From positions 220,023-284,022 of the forward strand of contig NZ_SMFK01000004.1 of assembly GCF_004349355.1 (NCBI RefSeq): a stretch of 64,000 bases of DNA. The letters run 5' to 3'. The notes below the pieces were generated by a model. The model saw only the letters and a list, made by a program, of their open reading frames with translations, made no database searches and was not told the DNA's origin. Positions 9,146 to 17,718 of the stretch are shown here, piece by piece (positions within the stretch are counted from its first letter, which is position 1; the number at the start of each line of letters is the position of its first letter). The stretch is from Flavobacterium cellulosilyticum (lineage in GTDB: Bacteria > Bacteroidota > Bacteroidia > Flavobacteriales > Flavobacteriaceae). The translations under genes were made by a program, and so were the position numbers.

Positions 9146-9748
9146 ATGAGAACGCTACTAACTTTAGTTTTTTTGTCCATATTGAATTTTGGCTTTGGCC
9201 AAGAAAAATTCGATGTTGCTGCTGTTGAAAAATTCCAAAAGAAAATAAATAGTGAATTTGCTGATGCTAAAACGAGTCCCTTAACTCCAGAAGATTTGGC
9301 TGCATTCAAGACTTTGGATTTTTATCCAATAAATAAAAAATTCTTTGTTATCGCAAAATTCGTTAGAACAAAGAAAGAGAAACCATTTGAAATGAAAACA
9401 TCAACAGACAGAAAACCGATGTATGTGAAATATGGCGAAGCTCATTTTTCGATTGATGGGAAATCATTCCAATTAAACATTTATAAAAACATTGAACTTT
9501 CAAGGAAAGAAGAATATAAAGACTACTTGTTTTTGCCTTTTTCAGATTTAACTTCGGGAAATGAAAGCTACATTGGCGGAAAATATATCGATTTAACAAC
9601 TCCAATAGCAGATACAATCGTTATCGATTTTAATACATCATACAATCCATATTGCGCCTATAATCATAAGTATTCTTGTCCAAAAGTACCCTTGGAAAAT
9701 GACTTGAATATTGAGGTAAAAGCCGGAGTAAAGCAATTTCACAACTAA
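9146..9748 (+). CDS. secreted DUF1684 protein
   Basis: 200 residues starting with a clear signal peptide (RTLLTLVFLSILNFGFG). The mature part is a DUF1684 domain ending in the family hallmark NPYCAYNHKYSCPKVPLEN. The function of this domain is not established; the conserved Cys/Tyr/Asn cluster looks like a binding or catalytic site. Its stop overlaps the ATG of the TatD-like gene by one base (TAATG), so the two are translationally coupled. Confidence 0.88.
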   Translation: MRTLLTLVFLSILNFGFGQEKFDVAAVEKFQKKINSEFADAKTSPLTPEDLAAFKTLDFYPINKKFFVIAKFVRTKKEKPFEMKTSTDRKPMYVKYGEAHFSIDGKSFQLNIYKNIELSRKEEYKDYLFLPFSDLTSGNESYIGGKYIDLTTPIADTIVIDFNTSYNPYCAYNHKYSCPKVPLENDLNIEVKAGVKQFHN

Positions 9749-10407
9749 TGAACTATTTTAATACACATACACATCAATTCTCAAATCAAGCAGATGTTTT
9801 GGAATTAGTCAATCAATATCCACAGGAATTTGATGCATCTATTCCAAATTATTCCATTGGAATTCATCCTTTGTTCATCAATAAAAATCGATTAGAATCC
9901 GATTTTCAAATTCTCGAGGAGAAATTAGCCTTGCCAGAATGTTTGGCTTTGGGTGAATGTGGATTGGATAAACGCAGCGAAACACCTTTTGAAGAACAAC
10001 AATATGTTTTCGAAAAACAATTGGTTTTGGCCGAAAAATACCGAAAACCAGTTGTGATTCATTGTGTTGCTGCTTTTCAGGAACTCATTCAAAGTAAGAA
10101 AAAATTGAATATTACAGTTCCAATAATCATCCACGGTTTTTCAAAAAAAAATGAACTCGCCAAGCAATTGATTGAGGCTGGTTTTTATTTTTCGTTTGGT
10201 AAAAATTTATTGCGAAACCCAGAATTAGAATCGGTTTTTAAAAATATTCCAAACTATCGGATCTTCTTGGAAACGGATACTATTGATGAGGGAATTCAAG
10301 AAGTGTATGCCTTGGCAGCGAAATATAAAAATATATCAGTAAAGGAATTACAAGAAATTGTAAATAAAAACTATAATGCGGTTTTTGAAAGTAAAACAAA
10401 TTTATAA
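9748..10407 (+). CDS. TatD family hydrolase
   Basis: 219 residues, a short TatD-type metal-dependent hydrolase (DNase/phosphoesterase superfamily). The metal ligands are visible in order: HTHQF near the start, GECGLD in the middle, VIHCV, IIHGF and LETD near the C-terminus. The start overlaps the DUF1684 stop by one base. The length is shorter than the usual 260 residues, as seen in many Bacteroidota members. Confidence 0.9.
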   Translation: MNYFNTHTHQFSNQADVLELVNQYPQEFDASIPNYSIGIHPLFINKNRLESDFQILEEKLALPECLALGECGLDKRSETPFEEQQYVFEKQLVLAEKYRKPVVIHCVAAFQELIQSKKKLNITVPIIIHGFSKKNELAKQLIEAGFYFSFGKNLLRNPELESVFKNIPNYRIFLETDTIDEGIQEVYALAAKYKNISVKELQEIVNKNYNAVFESKTNL

Positions 10408-10658
10408 AAAGGAATCGATGTTGTTTCTTTAGTAAATGAAATAGTAGCCTTAGCTCATTTGTTCGAGTGTTTTATTGAAAAAATACGATAGCTTTTTTTA
10501 ATAAAATGTATTGAGAATGACGTAATTTAAGAACTTCTCGATACATTTAAAATAGTAAAGCTGTTGCATTACGACTCAAAATCTAAGTGACGAATAAACT
10601 AGTAAGGAAACGACATTGAAAAAAGATCAAAATAATAAAACAAAAACGCTAAGCAAAA

Positions 10659-11372
10659 ATGAAAGAGTGGACAGAAAGAGCAGAACTATTATTTAAAGCC
10701 GAAGGATTAGAAAAATTAAGAAATGCCAATGTTTTAGTTGTTGGATTGGGCGGTGTTGGCTCATTTGCTGCTGAATTTTTGGCGAGAGCCGGAGTAGGAA
10801 CGATGACTATTGTTGATGGTGACGTTGTGGATATTACGAATATTAACCGACAGTTACCTGCTTTGCATTCGACCGTGGGACAAGCTAAAGTAACTATTGT
10901 TGGAGATCGATTAATGGATATCAATCCAGAATTGAAGTTGACACGAATTGAAGAGTTTTTGTCTCCAGAACGTGCTCTGGAAGTAGTATCAGATGAATTT
11001 GATTATGTTTTGGATTGCATCGATAGTATCACACCAAAACTAAATTTGATTATCGCTGCCAAACGTAAAAGAGTCAAAATTATATCATCAATGGGAGCAG
11101 GAGGAAAGATGGAAGCTTCAAAAGTGAAGGTAGCTGATATCACCAATACGGTGAATTGTTTTCTTGCTAAAACGATTCGTCGTCGTTTAAAAGCCGTGAA
11201 AATTGATAAATTGAAAGTGGTTTTTTCATCTGAAATTCAAGATGAAGCCAGTTTAAAAATGACCGATGGCTCGAATTATAAGAAATCTTTTTACGGAACA
11301 AACAGTTATATGCCGGGATTATTTGGTTTATACGCTGCTGAAACGGTGATTCGATATTTGCTTAAGAAGTAG
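10659..11372 (+). CDS. tcdA: tRNA threonylcarbamoyladenosine dehydratase (ThiF/E1-like)
   Basis: 237 residues of an E1-like adenylating enzyme. The nucleotide site is VVGLGGVGSFAAEFLARAGVG (an oversized GxGxxG), then NINRQLPAL, and Asp/Cys in LDCIDSITPK. TcdA uses ATP to cyclise t6A37 to ct6A37 in tRNAs that read ANN codons. The family match is with the CsdL/TcdA branch and not with ThiF or MoeB, because the zinc CxxC pairs of the latter are absent and MGAGGKMEASKVKVADI is typical of TcdA. It is followed directly by a heptamer-repeat array. Confidence 0.9.
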   Translation: MKEWTERAELLFKAEGLEKLRNANVLVVGLGGVGSFAAEFLARAGVGTMTIVDGDVVDITNINRQLPALHSTVGQAKVTIVGDRLMDINPELKLTRIEEFLSPERALEVVSDEFDYVLDCIDSITPKLNLIIAAKRKRVKIISSMGAGGKMEASKVKVADITNTVNCFLAKTIRRRLKAVKIDKLKVVFSSEIQDEASLKMTDGSNYKKSFYGTNSYMPGLFGLYAAETVIRYLLKK

Positions 11373-11422
11373 TGATCAGTGATCAGTGATCAGTGTTCAG
11401 TAATCAGTGATCAGTGATCAAT
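11372..11422. repeat. heptamer array, left flank of four-helix gene
   Basis: Six to seven slightly diverged copies of the 7-mer AGTGATC/AGTGTTC/AGTAATC in tandem directly after the tcdA stop. Related arrays lie at 11817-11923 and 29863-29923. The unit contains the palindrome TGATCA, so copies can pair in either orientation. Confidence 0.75.
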
Positions 11423-11445
11423 GAATTTATAAAAAAAATAGAAAC

Positions 11446-11815
11446 ATGAGATTTCAAGACTTATTAGCGTATCAAAAAATCATTTTCGTTGGCAATGCGA
11501 ATTTTTGAAATAACAAAAACTTTTCCAAAAGAAGAAATGTATTCTTTGACAGATCAAATTAGACGTTCCTCAAGAAGTGTTCCTGCCAACATTGCTGAAG
11601 CATATCGAAAAAGAGTTTATCCTAAAAATTTCCACAGTAAATTAATAGATTCGGATGCTGAAAATTCTGAAACTCAAGTGTGGCTTGAATTTTCATTCAA
11701 ATGCAATTATATAAATGACATTATTTATAACGAATTATTAAATGAAAGTAATGAAGTTGGAAAATTAATTAATTATATGATTTTAAATCCTCAAAAATTG
11801 GGAGTAAGCGGTTGA
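11446..11815 (+). pseudogene. four-helix bundle (S23/IVP) protein gene, frameshifted
   Basis: The frame from ATG 11446 reads MRFQDLLAYQK and then breaks. The continuation (LAMRIFEITKTFPKEEMYS, then DQIRRSSRSVPANIAEAY) is one frame over. Removing one A from the A6 run at 11474-11479 restores a full S23-type protein of about 122 residues. This family is encoded in 23S rRNA intervening sequences and in intergenic insertions of Bacteroidota; its role is unknown. The flanking heptamer arrays suggest gene plus repeats form one inserted unit. A sequencing error in the homopolymer is possible. Confidence 0.8.
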
Positions 11816-11816
11816 T

Positions 11817-11923
11817 AATGATCCGTATTCAGTGATCAGTAAACGGCACTTCAGAAATAAAAAAAACATCACTTATTTAATCCAACAACTGAACACCGAA
11901 CACTGATCAGTGACCACTTTTTT
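11817..11923. repeat. heptamer array, right flank of four-helix gene
   Basis: Diverged copies of the same 7-mer (TTCAGTGATCAGTAAACGG, and CACTGATCAGTGACCAC at 11899-11916) between the four-helix gene and the prenyltransferase. The outer edge GACCACTTTTTT also ends the array at 29.9 kb. Confidence 0.6.
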
Positions 11924-11937
11924 AAAGCAAATAAAAA

Positions 11938-12864
11938 ATGAATTACCTCAAACTCATTCGCTACCAAAATTTACTAATGCTGGCATTCATGCAGCTCGTT
12001 TTTAGGTATGGTTTCTTGAAATTACAAAACGTCTCTTTGGCTTTGGCCGATTGGCAATTTGGATTATTGGTTCTGGCAACTTGCTGCATTGCTGCTGGCG
12101 GTTACATCATCAATAATATTTTTGATGTTGAAACGGATAAAATAAATAAACCTGAAAAAGTAATTATTGGCAAGACTATTTCCGAAACTCTAGGATATAA
12201 TCTGTACATAGGATTTACGATTGTTGGTGTTGCGATTGGATTTTATTTGTCAAATGTGATTGAAAAACCCAGTTTTGCGTCGACTTTTATTATAATTGCG
12301 GTCACACTTTATTTATACGCCTCGAGCTTAAAGCAAAGTTTCCTTATAGGGAATATTATAGTGGCTTTAATGTTGTTTTTTAGTGTTATTATCATTGGCT
12401 TATTTGATTTGTATCCCGTAACTTTTGAGGGAAACAGGCCTATTATGGGATTGCTTTTTGGGATTCTGTTAGATTATGCCATTTTTGCATTTATTATCAA
12501 TTTCATTCGGGAAATACTCAAGGATTTAGAAGATGTTGAAGGGGATCGAAATCAAGGAATGAATACCTTGCCTATCGTTTTAGGAACAGCGAAAACGGCA
12601 AAAGTTGTTTTTGGATCGAGTTTTATTCCTTTAATTTTAGTTGTGAATTATATCAATACTAACTTGTTTGCCTTTAATTTGTTCTACGGGACATTATACG
12701 GAATCATTTTTATTTTGGCACCCTTAATTTATTTTACAATAAAAATTTGGTCCGCAAACAATAAAAAAGAGTATCATCATTTGAGTACTGTTTTAAAATG
12801 GATTTTGTTTTTTGGAATACTTTCGATTCTAGTAATTAACCTCAATATAAAATACAATGCTTAA
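11938..12864 (+). CDS. UbiA family prenyltransferase (GGGP synthase-like)
   Basis: 308 residues, about eight or nine membrane helices. The two Asp-rich motifs that bind Mg-prenyl diphosphate are NNIFDVETD (about residues 60-68) and KDLEDVEGDRNQG (about 197-209). Flavobacterial members are usually called geranylgeranylglycerol-phosphate geranylgeranyltransferase, but the real acceptor in bacteria is unproven. The last 8 bases overlap maf, so the two form an operon. Confidence 0.85.
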   Translation: MNYLKLIRYQNLLMLAFMQLVFRYGFLKLQNVSLALADWQFGLLVLATCCIAAGGYIINNIFDVETDKINKPEKVIIGKTISETLGYNLYIGFTIVGVAIGFYLSNVIEKPSFASTFIIIAVTLYLYASSLKQSFLIGNIIVALMLFFSVIIIGLFDLYPVTFEGNRPIMGLLFGILLDYAIFAFIINFIREILKDLEDVEGDRNQGMNTLPIVLGTAKTAKVVFGSSFIPLILVVNYINTNLFAFNLFYGTLYGIIFILAPLIYFTIKIWSANNKKEYHHLSTVLKWILFFGILSILVINLNIKYNA

Positions 12865-13441
12865 AGATAAATTACAAAAATACACGTTGATTTTAGCGTC
12901 GGGGTCGCCGAGACGCCAGCAATTTTTCAAGGATTTAGACTTGGATTTTGAAATCAGACTAAAAGAAATCGAAGAAATATTTCCACCAGAATTAAAAGCA
13001 GCAGAAATTACCAACTATTTAGCTGTATTGAAAGCCAGTGCTTTTGAGGGTGAGTTAAAAGAAAATGAAATCCTAATTACCAGTGACACTATTGTTTGGC
13101 ACAACAACAAGCCTTTGGGGAAACCAAAAGACGCACAAGATGCTTTTGCAATTCTAAAATCATTATCGAATGCTACTCACGAAGTAATTACATCGGTTTG
13201 TTTTAAAACCATTACGGAATCCACAGTGCTTTATGAAGTGACCAAAGTAACATTCAATAATTTAAACGATGAAGCCATTCATTATTATATCGAAAATTAC
13301 AAGCCATTCGACAAAGCAGGAGCGTATGGTATTCAGGAATGGATAGGTTTTATAGGTGTTTCAAAAATTGAAGGTTCTTATGCCAATGTTATGGGAATGC
13401 CTACTGATAAAGTATTTGAATATTTAAGTAATTTACCCTAA
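12857..13441 (+). CDS. maf: Maf family nucleotide pyrophosphatase
   Basis: 194 residues. The Maf signature LILASGSPRRQQFF opens the protein, ITSDTIVWHNNKPLGKP carries the catalytic Asp, and DKAGAYGIQEW is the typical C-terminal motif. Family members hydrolyse dTTP/UTP or modified nucleoside triphosphates to the monophosphate and are thought to clean the nucleotide pool. It starts inside the 3' end of the prenyltransferase gene (8-base overlap). Confidence 0.93.
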   Translation: MLKDKLQKYTLILASGSPRRQQFFKDLDLDFEIRLKEIEEIFPPELKAAEITNYLAVLKASAFEGELKENEILITSDTIVWHNNKPLGKPKDAQDAFAILKSLSNATHEVITSVCFKTITESTVLYEVTKVTFNNLNDEAIHYYIENYKPFDKAGAYGIQEWIGFIGVSKIEGSYANVMGMPTDKVFEYLSNLP

Positions 13442-13589
13442 CTAATTTATAGCTGCCCTTTGAATGTAGTAATTATATAAATAATAATGAAAATCCTATA
13501 ACAATTACTACCTAAATAACTGTCATATTTGCCTGTTAAATAGGATGTAATCATAACGATTATGCGGTGATTTTTAATAGCAAAATGAT

Positions 13590-14684
13590 ATGATGAGCAC
13601 AATTAAATTCCCTTTTTATATTAGACTTACTTTTATGGTAATCAGTATGATTGGTATAACTTACATTCTATATATGGGAAAAAGTGTCTTAATCCCAATA
13701 TTAATGGCATTTATGATTGCTGTTTTAATACTGCCAATTGTTGATTTTTTAAATTCGAAATTAAGATTGCCAAATGGTTTGTCGGCTACAATTGCCATAA
13801 TTCTTTTTTTAACAGTAATTATAGGAATCCTAGCCTTTCTATCTTATGAAATCAGCGATATAGGAAAGGACTTTGCCGTTATTAGAAAGAATATAAATAT
13901 ATTTATAATTGATATTCAGCATTATATTAGGTCCAATTTTAATATAAGTTTGTGGGATCAGCGAAAATATATTGAAGATGTAACTCAAGATTCTTTTAAA
14001 AAGGGAAAAGAGACAATTGGCACCACTTTATTATCTTTTGCAAATGCTATTTTGGATTTGACTTTAATTCCAATTTATACTTTTTTAATTCTTTTATATA
14101 GAACTCATTTTATGGTGTTCCTTGCTAAATTATTCAAAAAAGAATACCATACTAAGCTGCAGGAAATCCTACGCCAAATAAAAGGATCTATTCAAAGTTA
14201 TATTTCGGGATTGATTTTCGAAATGATTGCTGTTTCAATTTTAACAAGTATTGGTCTTTTTTTTATTGGAGTAAAATACTTTATATTACTTGGAATTATA
14301 ACAGGAATTCTAAATCTAATTCCCTATTTGGGAATTTTAATTGCTGGGGTTTTGACAGTATTATCTTCTTTGACAGGTACTCCTGAAGTATCGCTGATAG
14401 TTGGAGTTATTGTCGTAAATGTTTTTGTTCAATTAATTGATAATAATATTCTGGTTCCTTTAATCATAAATACAAAAGTGAAAATAAATGCTTTTGTATC
14501 CATAATAGGAATTATCATTGGTGGGCAAATAGGAGGAATTGCCGGAATGTTTTTGGCAATCCCAGTTTTAGCCATTATAAAGATTGTTTTCGATAAAATT
14601 GATACAGCGGAGCCTTGGGGATATTTAATGGGAGACAATTTACCAAAGGCTTTCAAATGGAGAACTAATAAATCACTGCAGTAA
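13590..14684 (+). CDS. AI-2E family transporter
   Basis: 364 residues with about seven hydrophobic helices and the family's central re-entrant region (ITGILNLIPYLGILIAGV). AI-2E (formerly UPF0118) proteins include AI-2 exporters and Na+/H+ antiporters; which applies here is unknown. Two ATGs are adjacent at the start (13590 and 13593). Confidence 0.85.
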   Translation: MMSTIKFPFYIRLTFMVISMIGITYILYMGKSVLIPILMAFMIAVLILPIVDFLNSKLRLPNGLSATIAIILFLTVIIGILAFLSYEISDIGKDFAVIRKNINIFIIDIQHYIRSNFNISLWDQRKYIEDVTQDSFKKGKETIGTTLLSFANAILDLTLIPIYTFLILLYRTHFMVFLAKLFKKEYHTKLQEILRQIKGSIQSYISGLIFEMIAVSILTSIGLFFIGVKYFILLGIITGILNLIPYLGILIAGVLTVLSSLTGTPEVSLIVGVIVVNVFVQLIDNNILVPLIINTKVKINAFVSIIGIIIGGQIGGIAGMFLAIPVLAIIKIVFDKIDTAEPWGYLMGDNLPKAFKWRTNKSLQ

Positions 14685-14829
14685 TGCATTGATATTATAT
14701 AAAAAAGTAATAAATTTACTTTTTTAATCCACAATTGACAATAAACAAGTCTTCAAAAAGTAAGTTTGAGACTATGTTTACTATCATTTTCGGTTTAATT
14801 TTATTAAAAGCAAATAATACTCTTTTTTG

Positions 14830-16653
14830 ATGTTTCAAAAACAAAAAAATATCATTCTTGTTTTCCTATTACTTTGCTTTCATTCTTCATTTTCACAAGT
14901 AATTGTGCCAAAGAAAGATAGTTTAGAAGTATATAAGGATATTCAAATCTATTCTAAAAAAAATAAGTTTACAAAATTCATGCATAAGTTGCTTTTTAGA
15001 CCAATTTATACAAGAAAAAGAAAAGCTAAAAAAATTGTTGCTATAAATTACTCCAAGTTAGAAGGTAAAATTATCAGAAACATCAATATTGTAACTCTTG
15101 ATCCTTTTGGTTATTCTGAGATTGATACCACCCAAAAACCGCGAAATTGGGCAGAAAAAAACGGTAATTTCATCCATAATAAAACCAAAAATTTTGCCAT
15201 TCGAAATTCACTGCTAATTACAGAAAATAAACCTTTTAATTCCTTATTGGTAAAGGAATCGATTCGTTTGTTAAGGGCTCAAAATTATATCAACAGAGTT
15301 GCAATTGAAACGAAATTAATTGCAAGAAATGCAGATTCAGTTGATGTTTTTATACGTGTTTTAGACTCTTGGAGTATGATTCCTAAAGTTTCTCTTTCGA
15401 ATTCTCAAACTAATTTAAATCTGATTGAACGCAATTTTTTTGGAACCGGACATACGTTTAACAGTAAGTATAAACAAAGATTCAGTGATGGAAAAAAAGG
15501 ATATGATCTAGAATATATCGTGCCAAATATTAAAAATACATTCGTTCAAACAAAATTGAATTATTTTAATGATATAGATGATAATCAAGGTAAAAGCATC
15601 AATATTGAACGCCCTTTTTATTCGTATTTTGCAAAATGGGCTGGCGGGATTAATTTGGATCATCAATTTAAAATCGATTCACTTTCTGATGCAAATTTGG
15701 TTTACGCTAAACAAAGTTTCAAATATACCTCACAAGACCTTTGGGGCGGACGGGCATTTACTATTTTTAAAGGAAATTCGGGAAATGACAGAATTACTAA
15801 TCTTATCGTTACTGGCCGATATTTGCACGTAAAATATCTTGATAGTCCTATAATTGATTATGATCCCATCGATTTTTATTCGTCAGAACAATTTGTTTTA
15901 ACAGGTATTGGAATTTCGATGCGAAAGTTTGTGGAGGATAGGTATATTTTTAGAAATGGAGCTACCGAAGATGTTCCAATAGGCAAAATTGTAGGCATAA
16001 CTAGTGGTTATCAATACAAAAATGATGTTGGTAAATTCTATTTAGGTGGTCGCGTTTCCTTTGGGGATTATTATAGTTGGGGTTTTTTGAGTACTAATTT
16101 TGAGTTGGGAACTTTCTTTAATCAATCAAAGACAACGCAAACTGCTTTTTCTTTTCAGGCTAATTATTTCTCTAAATTAATAGATTTGGGAGATTGGAAA
16201 CTAAGACAGTTTGTTAAGCCACAATTGCTTATTGGAATCAATCGGCAAAATTCAATTGGGGATCAACTTTCTATAAATGAGAGATATGGAATTCAAGGGT
16301 TTAAAAGTGCAGTTTATGGTACCCAAAAAATGGTGTTGACGTTTCAAACGCAAGCCTATTCTACTTGGAATCTATTTGGATTTCGACTTAATCCGTATTT
16401 TAATTATACTATTGCAATGCTTGGAGATGAATCAAGAGGATTAATGAAAAGTAAAGCGTATTCAAAAATAGGCATTGGATTTATTATTGCAAATGACTAT
16501 TTAGTATTTCGATCGTTCCAGATTTCACTTTCGTTTTATCCATCAATTCCAGGAAATGGTAATAATATTTTCAAAACAAATTCTTTTAACACCTCTGATT
16601 TTGGGTTTCAAGAATTTGGTTTAGATAAACCTAGAACCGTTATTTATAAATAA
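14830..16653 (+). CDS. Omp85-like outer-membrane protein with POTRA domain
   Basis: About 607 residues. It begins with a signal peptide (LVFLLLCFHSSFSQ). Residues about 80-180 look like a POTRA domain (KIIRNINIVTLDPFG, then SLLVKESIRLLRAQNYI). The rest is beta-barrel-like with alternating aromatic residues and the Omp85-type ERNFFGTGHTFNSKY. It may insert or export an outer-membrane or surface substrate, as TamA does. I chose the ATG at 14830 over the TTG just before it. Monocistronic by spacing. Confidence 0.7.
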   Translation: MFQKQKNIILVFLLLCFHSSFSQVIVPKKDSLEVYKDIQIYSKKNKFTKFMHKLLFRPIYTRKRKAKKIVAINYSKLEGKIIRNINIVTLDPFGYSEIDTTQKPRNWAEKNGNFIHNKTKNFAIRNSLLITENKPFNSLLVKESIRLLRAQNYINRVAIETKLIARNADSVDVFIRVLDSWSMIPKVSLSNSQTNLNLIERNFFGTGHTFNSKYKQRFSDGKKGYDLEYIVPNIKNTFVQTKLNYFNDIDDNQGKSINIERPFYSYFAKWAGGINLDHQFKIDSLSDANLVYAKQSFKYTSQDLWGGRAFTIFKGNSGNDRITNLIVTGRYLHVKYLDSPIIDYDPIDFYSSEQFVLTGIGISMRKFVEDRYIFRNGATEDVPIGKIVGITSGYQYKNDVGKFYLGGRVSFGDYYSWGFLSTNFELGTFFNQSKTTQTAFSFQANYFSKLIDLGDWKLRQFVKPQLLIGINRQNSIGDQLSINERYGIQGFKSAVYGTQKMVLTFQTQAYSTWNLFGFRLNPYFNYTIAMLGDESRGLMKSKAYSKIGIGFIIANDYLVFRSFQISLSFYPSIPGNGNNIFKTNSFNTSDFGFQEFGLDKPRTVIYK

Positions 16654-16680
16654 AATTTTATAATTAAAAGATACAGCTCT

Positions 16681-17706
16681 TTAATAATTTCTACCCCAAG
16701 GTTTTTTTACTAAATAATTATCACAACTCGCGCATTCTCTACCTATTTGCCAAGTCAGGGAAAGCTCGTGTACACCGCGAGTATTTCCTAACTTTGATGT
16801 AGAAACATCATAAGAATAGCCAAAAACGAAACGATCAAGTTGTATCGTTCCAAAAAGATTTAAAGAGGTTAATACATGACTATTATTGGTTTTTCCTTCC
16901 AGATTAGTTGCTGCGATAACGCCTAAGATTAAAGGGTTTAATGCTATGGCGGTACCCAAATCCAATCTGTTGTATTGCGCTTGTCGCATGTAATTGGCAG
17001 TTAGTAATACATTCGTCTGATCAGGAAATAAACCTAAATTGCTATTCTCTAGACTTAAGGAATACCCACTATGAATACTTAAAAACATATCCAGTGGCAC
17101 GTTTGCATTATCAGTAAAAGCAATATTGGGTGTGTTTAAGTGCTTTAAAGAAGCACCAAACCAGGATGTATCATTGTAAAGAAGTATTCCTGAATAAATA
17201 TCAAAAAAATTAATTTTATTATTATAGTTTAAAGCTAGTAGATCTGCCGAACTTCCACTTATTGATCCGGTATTGCTATTGATTTGATCTTCTAATGTAA
17301 GATTACTAAAGTTAAAACTTTTGTTGCCATAACCCGCTTCTATTCCTAATCGTAATCTCCATTCATTGTTTAGATTTACATTATACGAATAAACACCATT
17401 GACTTGAACGTAATTATAGTTAGTAAAAACTTCCCGCTGGTTTAAAATTGTCAGACCTAAACCCATTTCCCTTTCAGGACCTATTGGAGCATTAATAAAA
17501 GCATATTCAGTATCTATTCTTCTATTTTCATTGGGCCATTGTGAACGGTGAATTAGTCCCATATATCCAGTCACTAAAGTCCCAGTAAATGCAGGATTTA
17601 ATGATTCTGGAATCAGAAAAAATTGAGTAAAAACGGGGTCTTGCGCTTTAACTTCCATACAAGTTATGGATGTCAATAGTATATATAAAACAAGTTTTAA
17701 TTTCAT
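16681..17706 (-). CDS. PorP/SprF family T9SS membrane protein
   Basis: 341 residues with a signal peptide, starting the mature protein with QDPVFTQFFLIPESLNPAFTG, the PorP/SprF hallmark. SprF-like proteins are outer-membrane partners of particular type B T9SS adhesins and help attach or secrete them. The gene lies 12 bases downstream of the giant adhesin gene on the same strand, so it is surely its dedicated partner. Confidence 0.93.
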   Translation of the reverse strand: MKLKLVLYILLTSITCMEVKAQDPVFTQFFLIPESLNPAFTGTLVTGYMGLIHRSQWPNENRRIDTEYAFINAPIGPEREMGLGLTILNQREVFTNYNYVQVNGVYSYNVNLNNEWRLRLGIEAGYGNKSFNFSNLTLEDQINSNTGSISGSSADLLALNYNNKINFFDIYSGILLYNDTSWFGASLKHLNTPNIAFTDNANVPLDMFLSIHSGYSLSLENSNLGLFPDQTNVLLTANYMRQAQYNRLDLGTAIALNPLILGVIAATNLEGKTNNSHVLTSLNLFGTIQLDRFVFGYSYDVSTSKLGNTRGVHELSLTWQIGRECASCDNYLVKKPWGRNY

Positions 17707-17718
17707 TTTTTTTAGTTC

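Noticed and set aside
11372..11422. CRISPR or iteron origin
   Set aside because: The 7-mer copies are contiguous with no spacers. There is no dnaA box cluster and no replication gene nearby.
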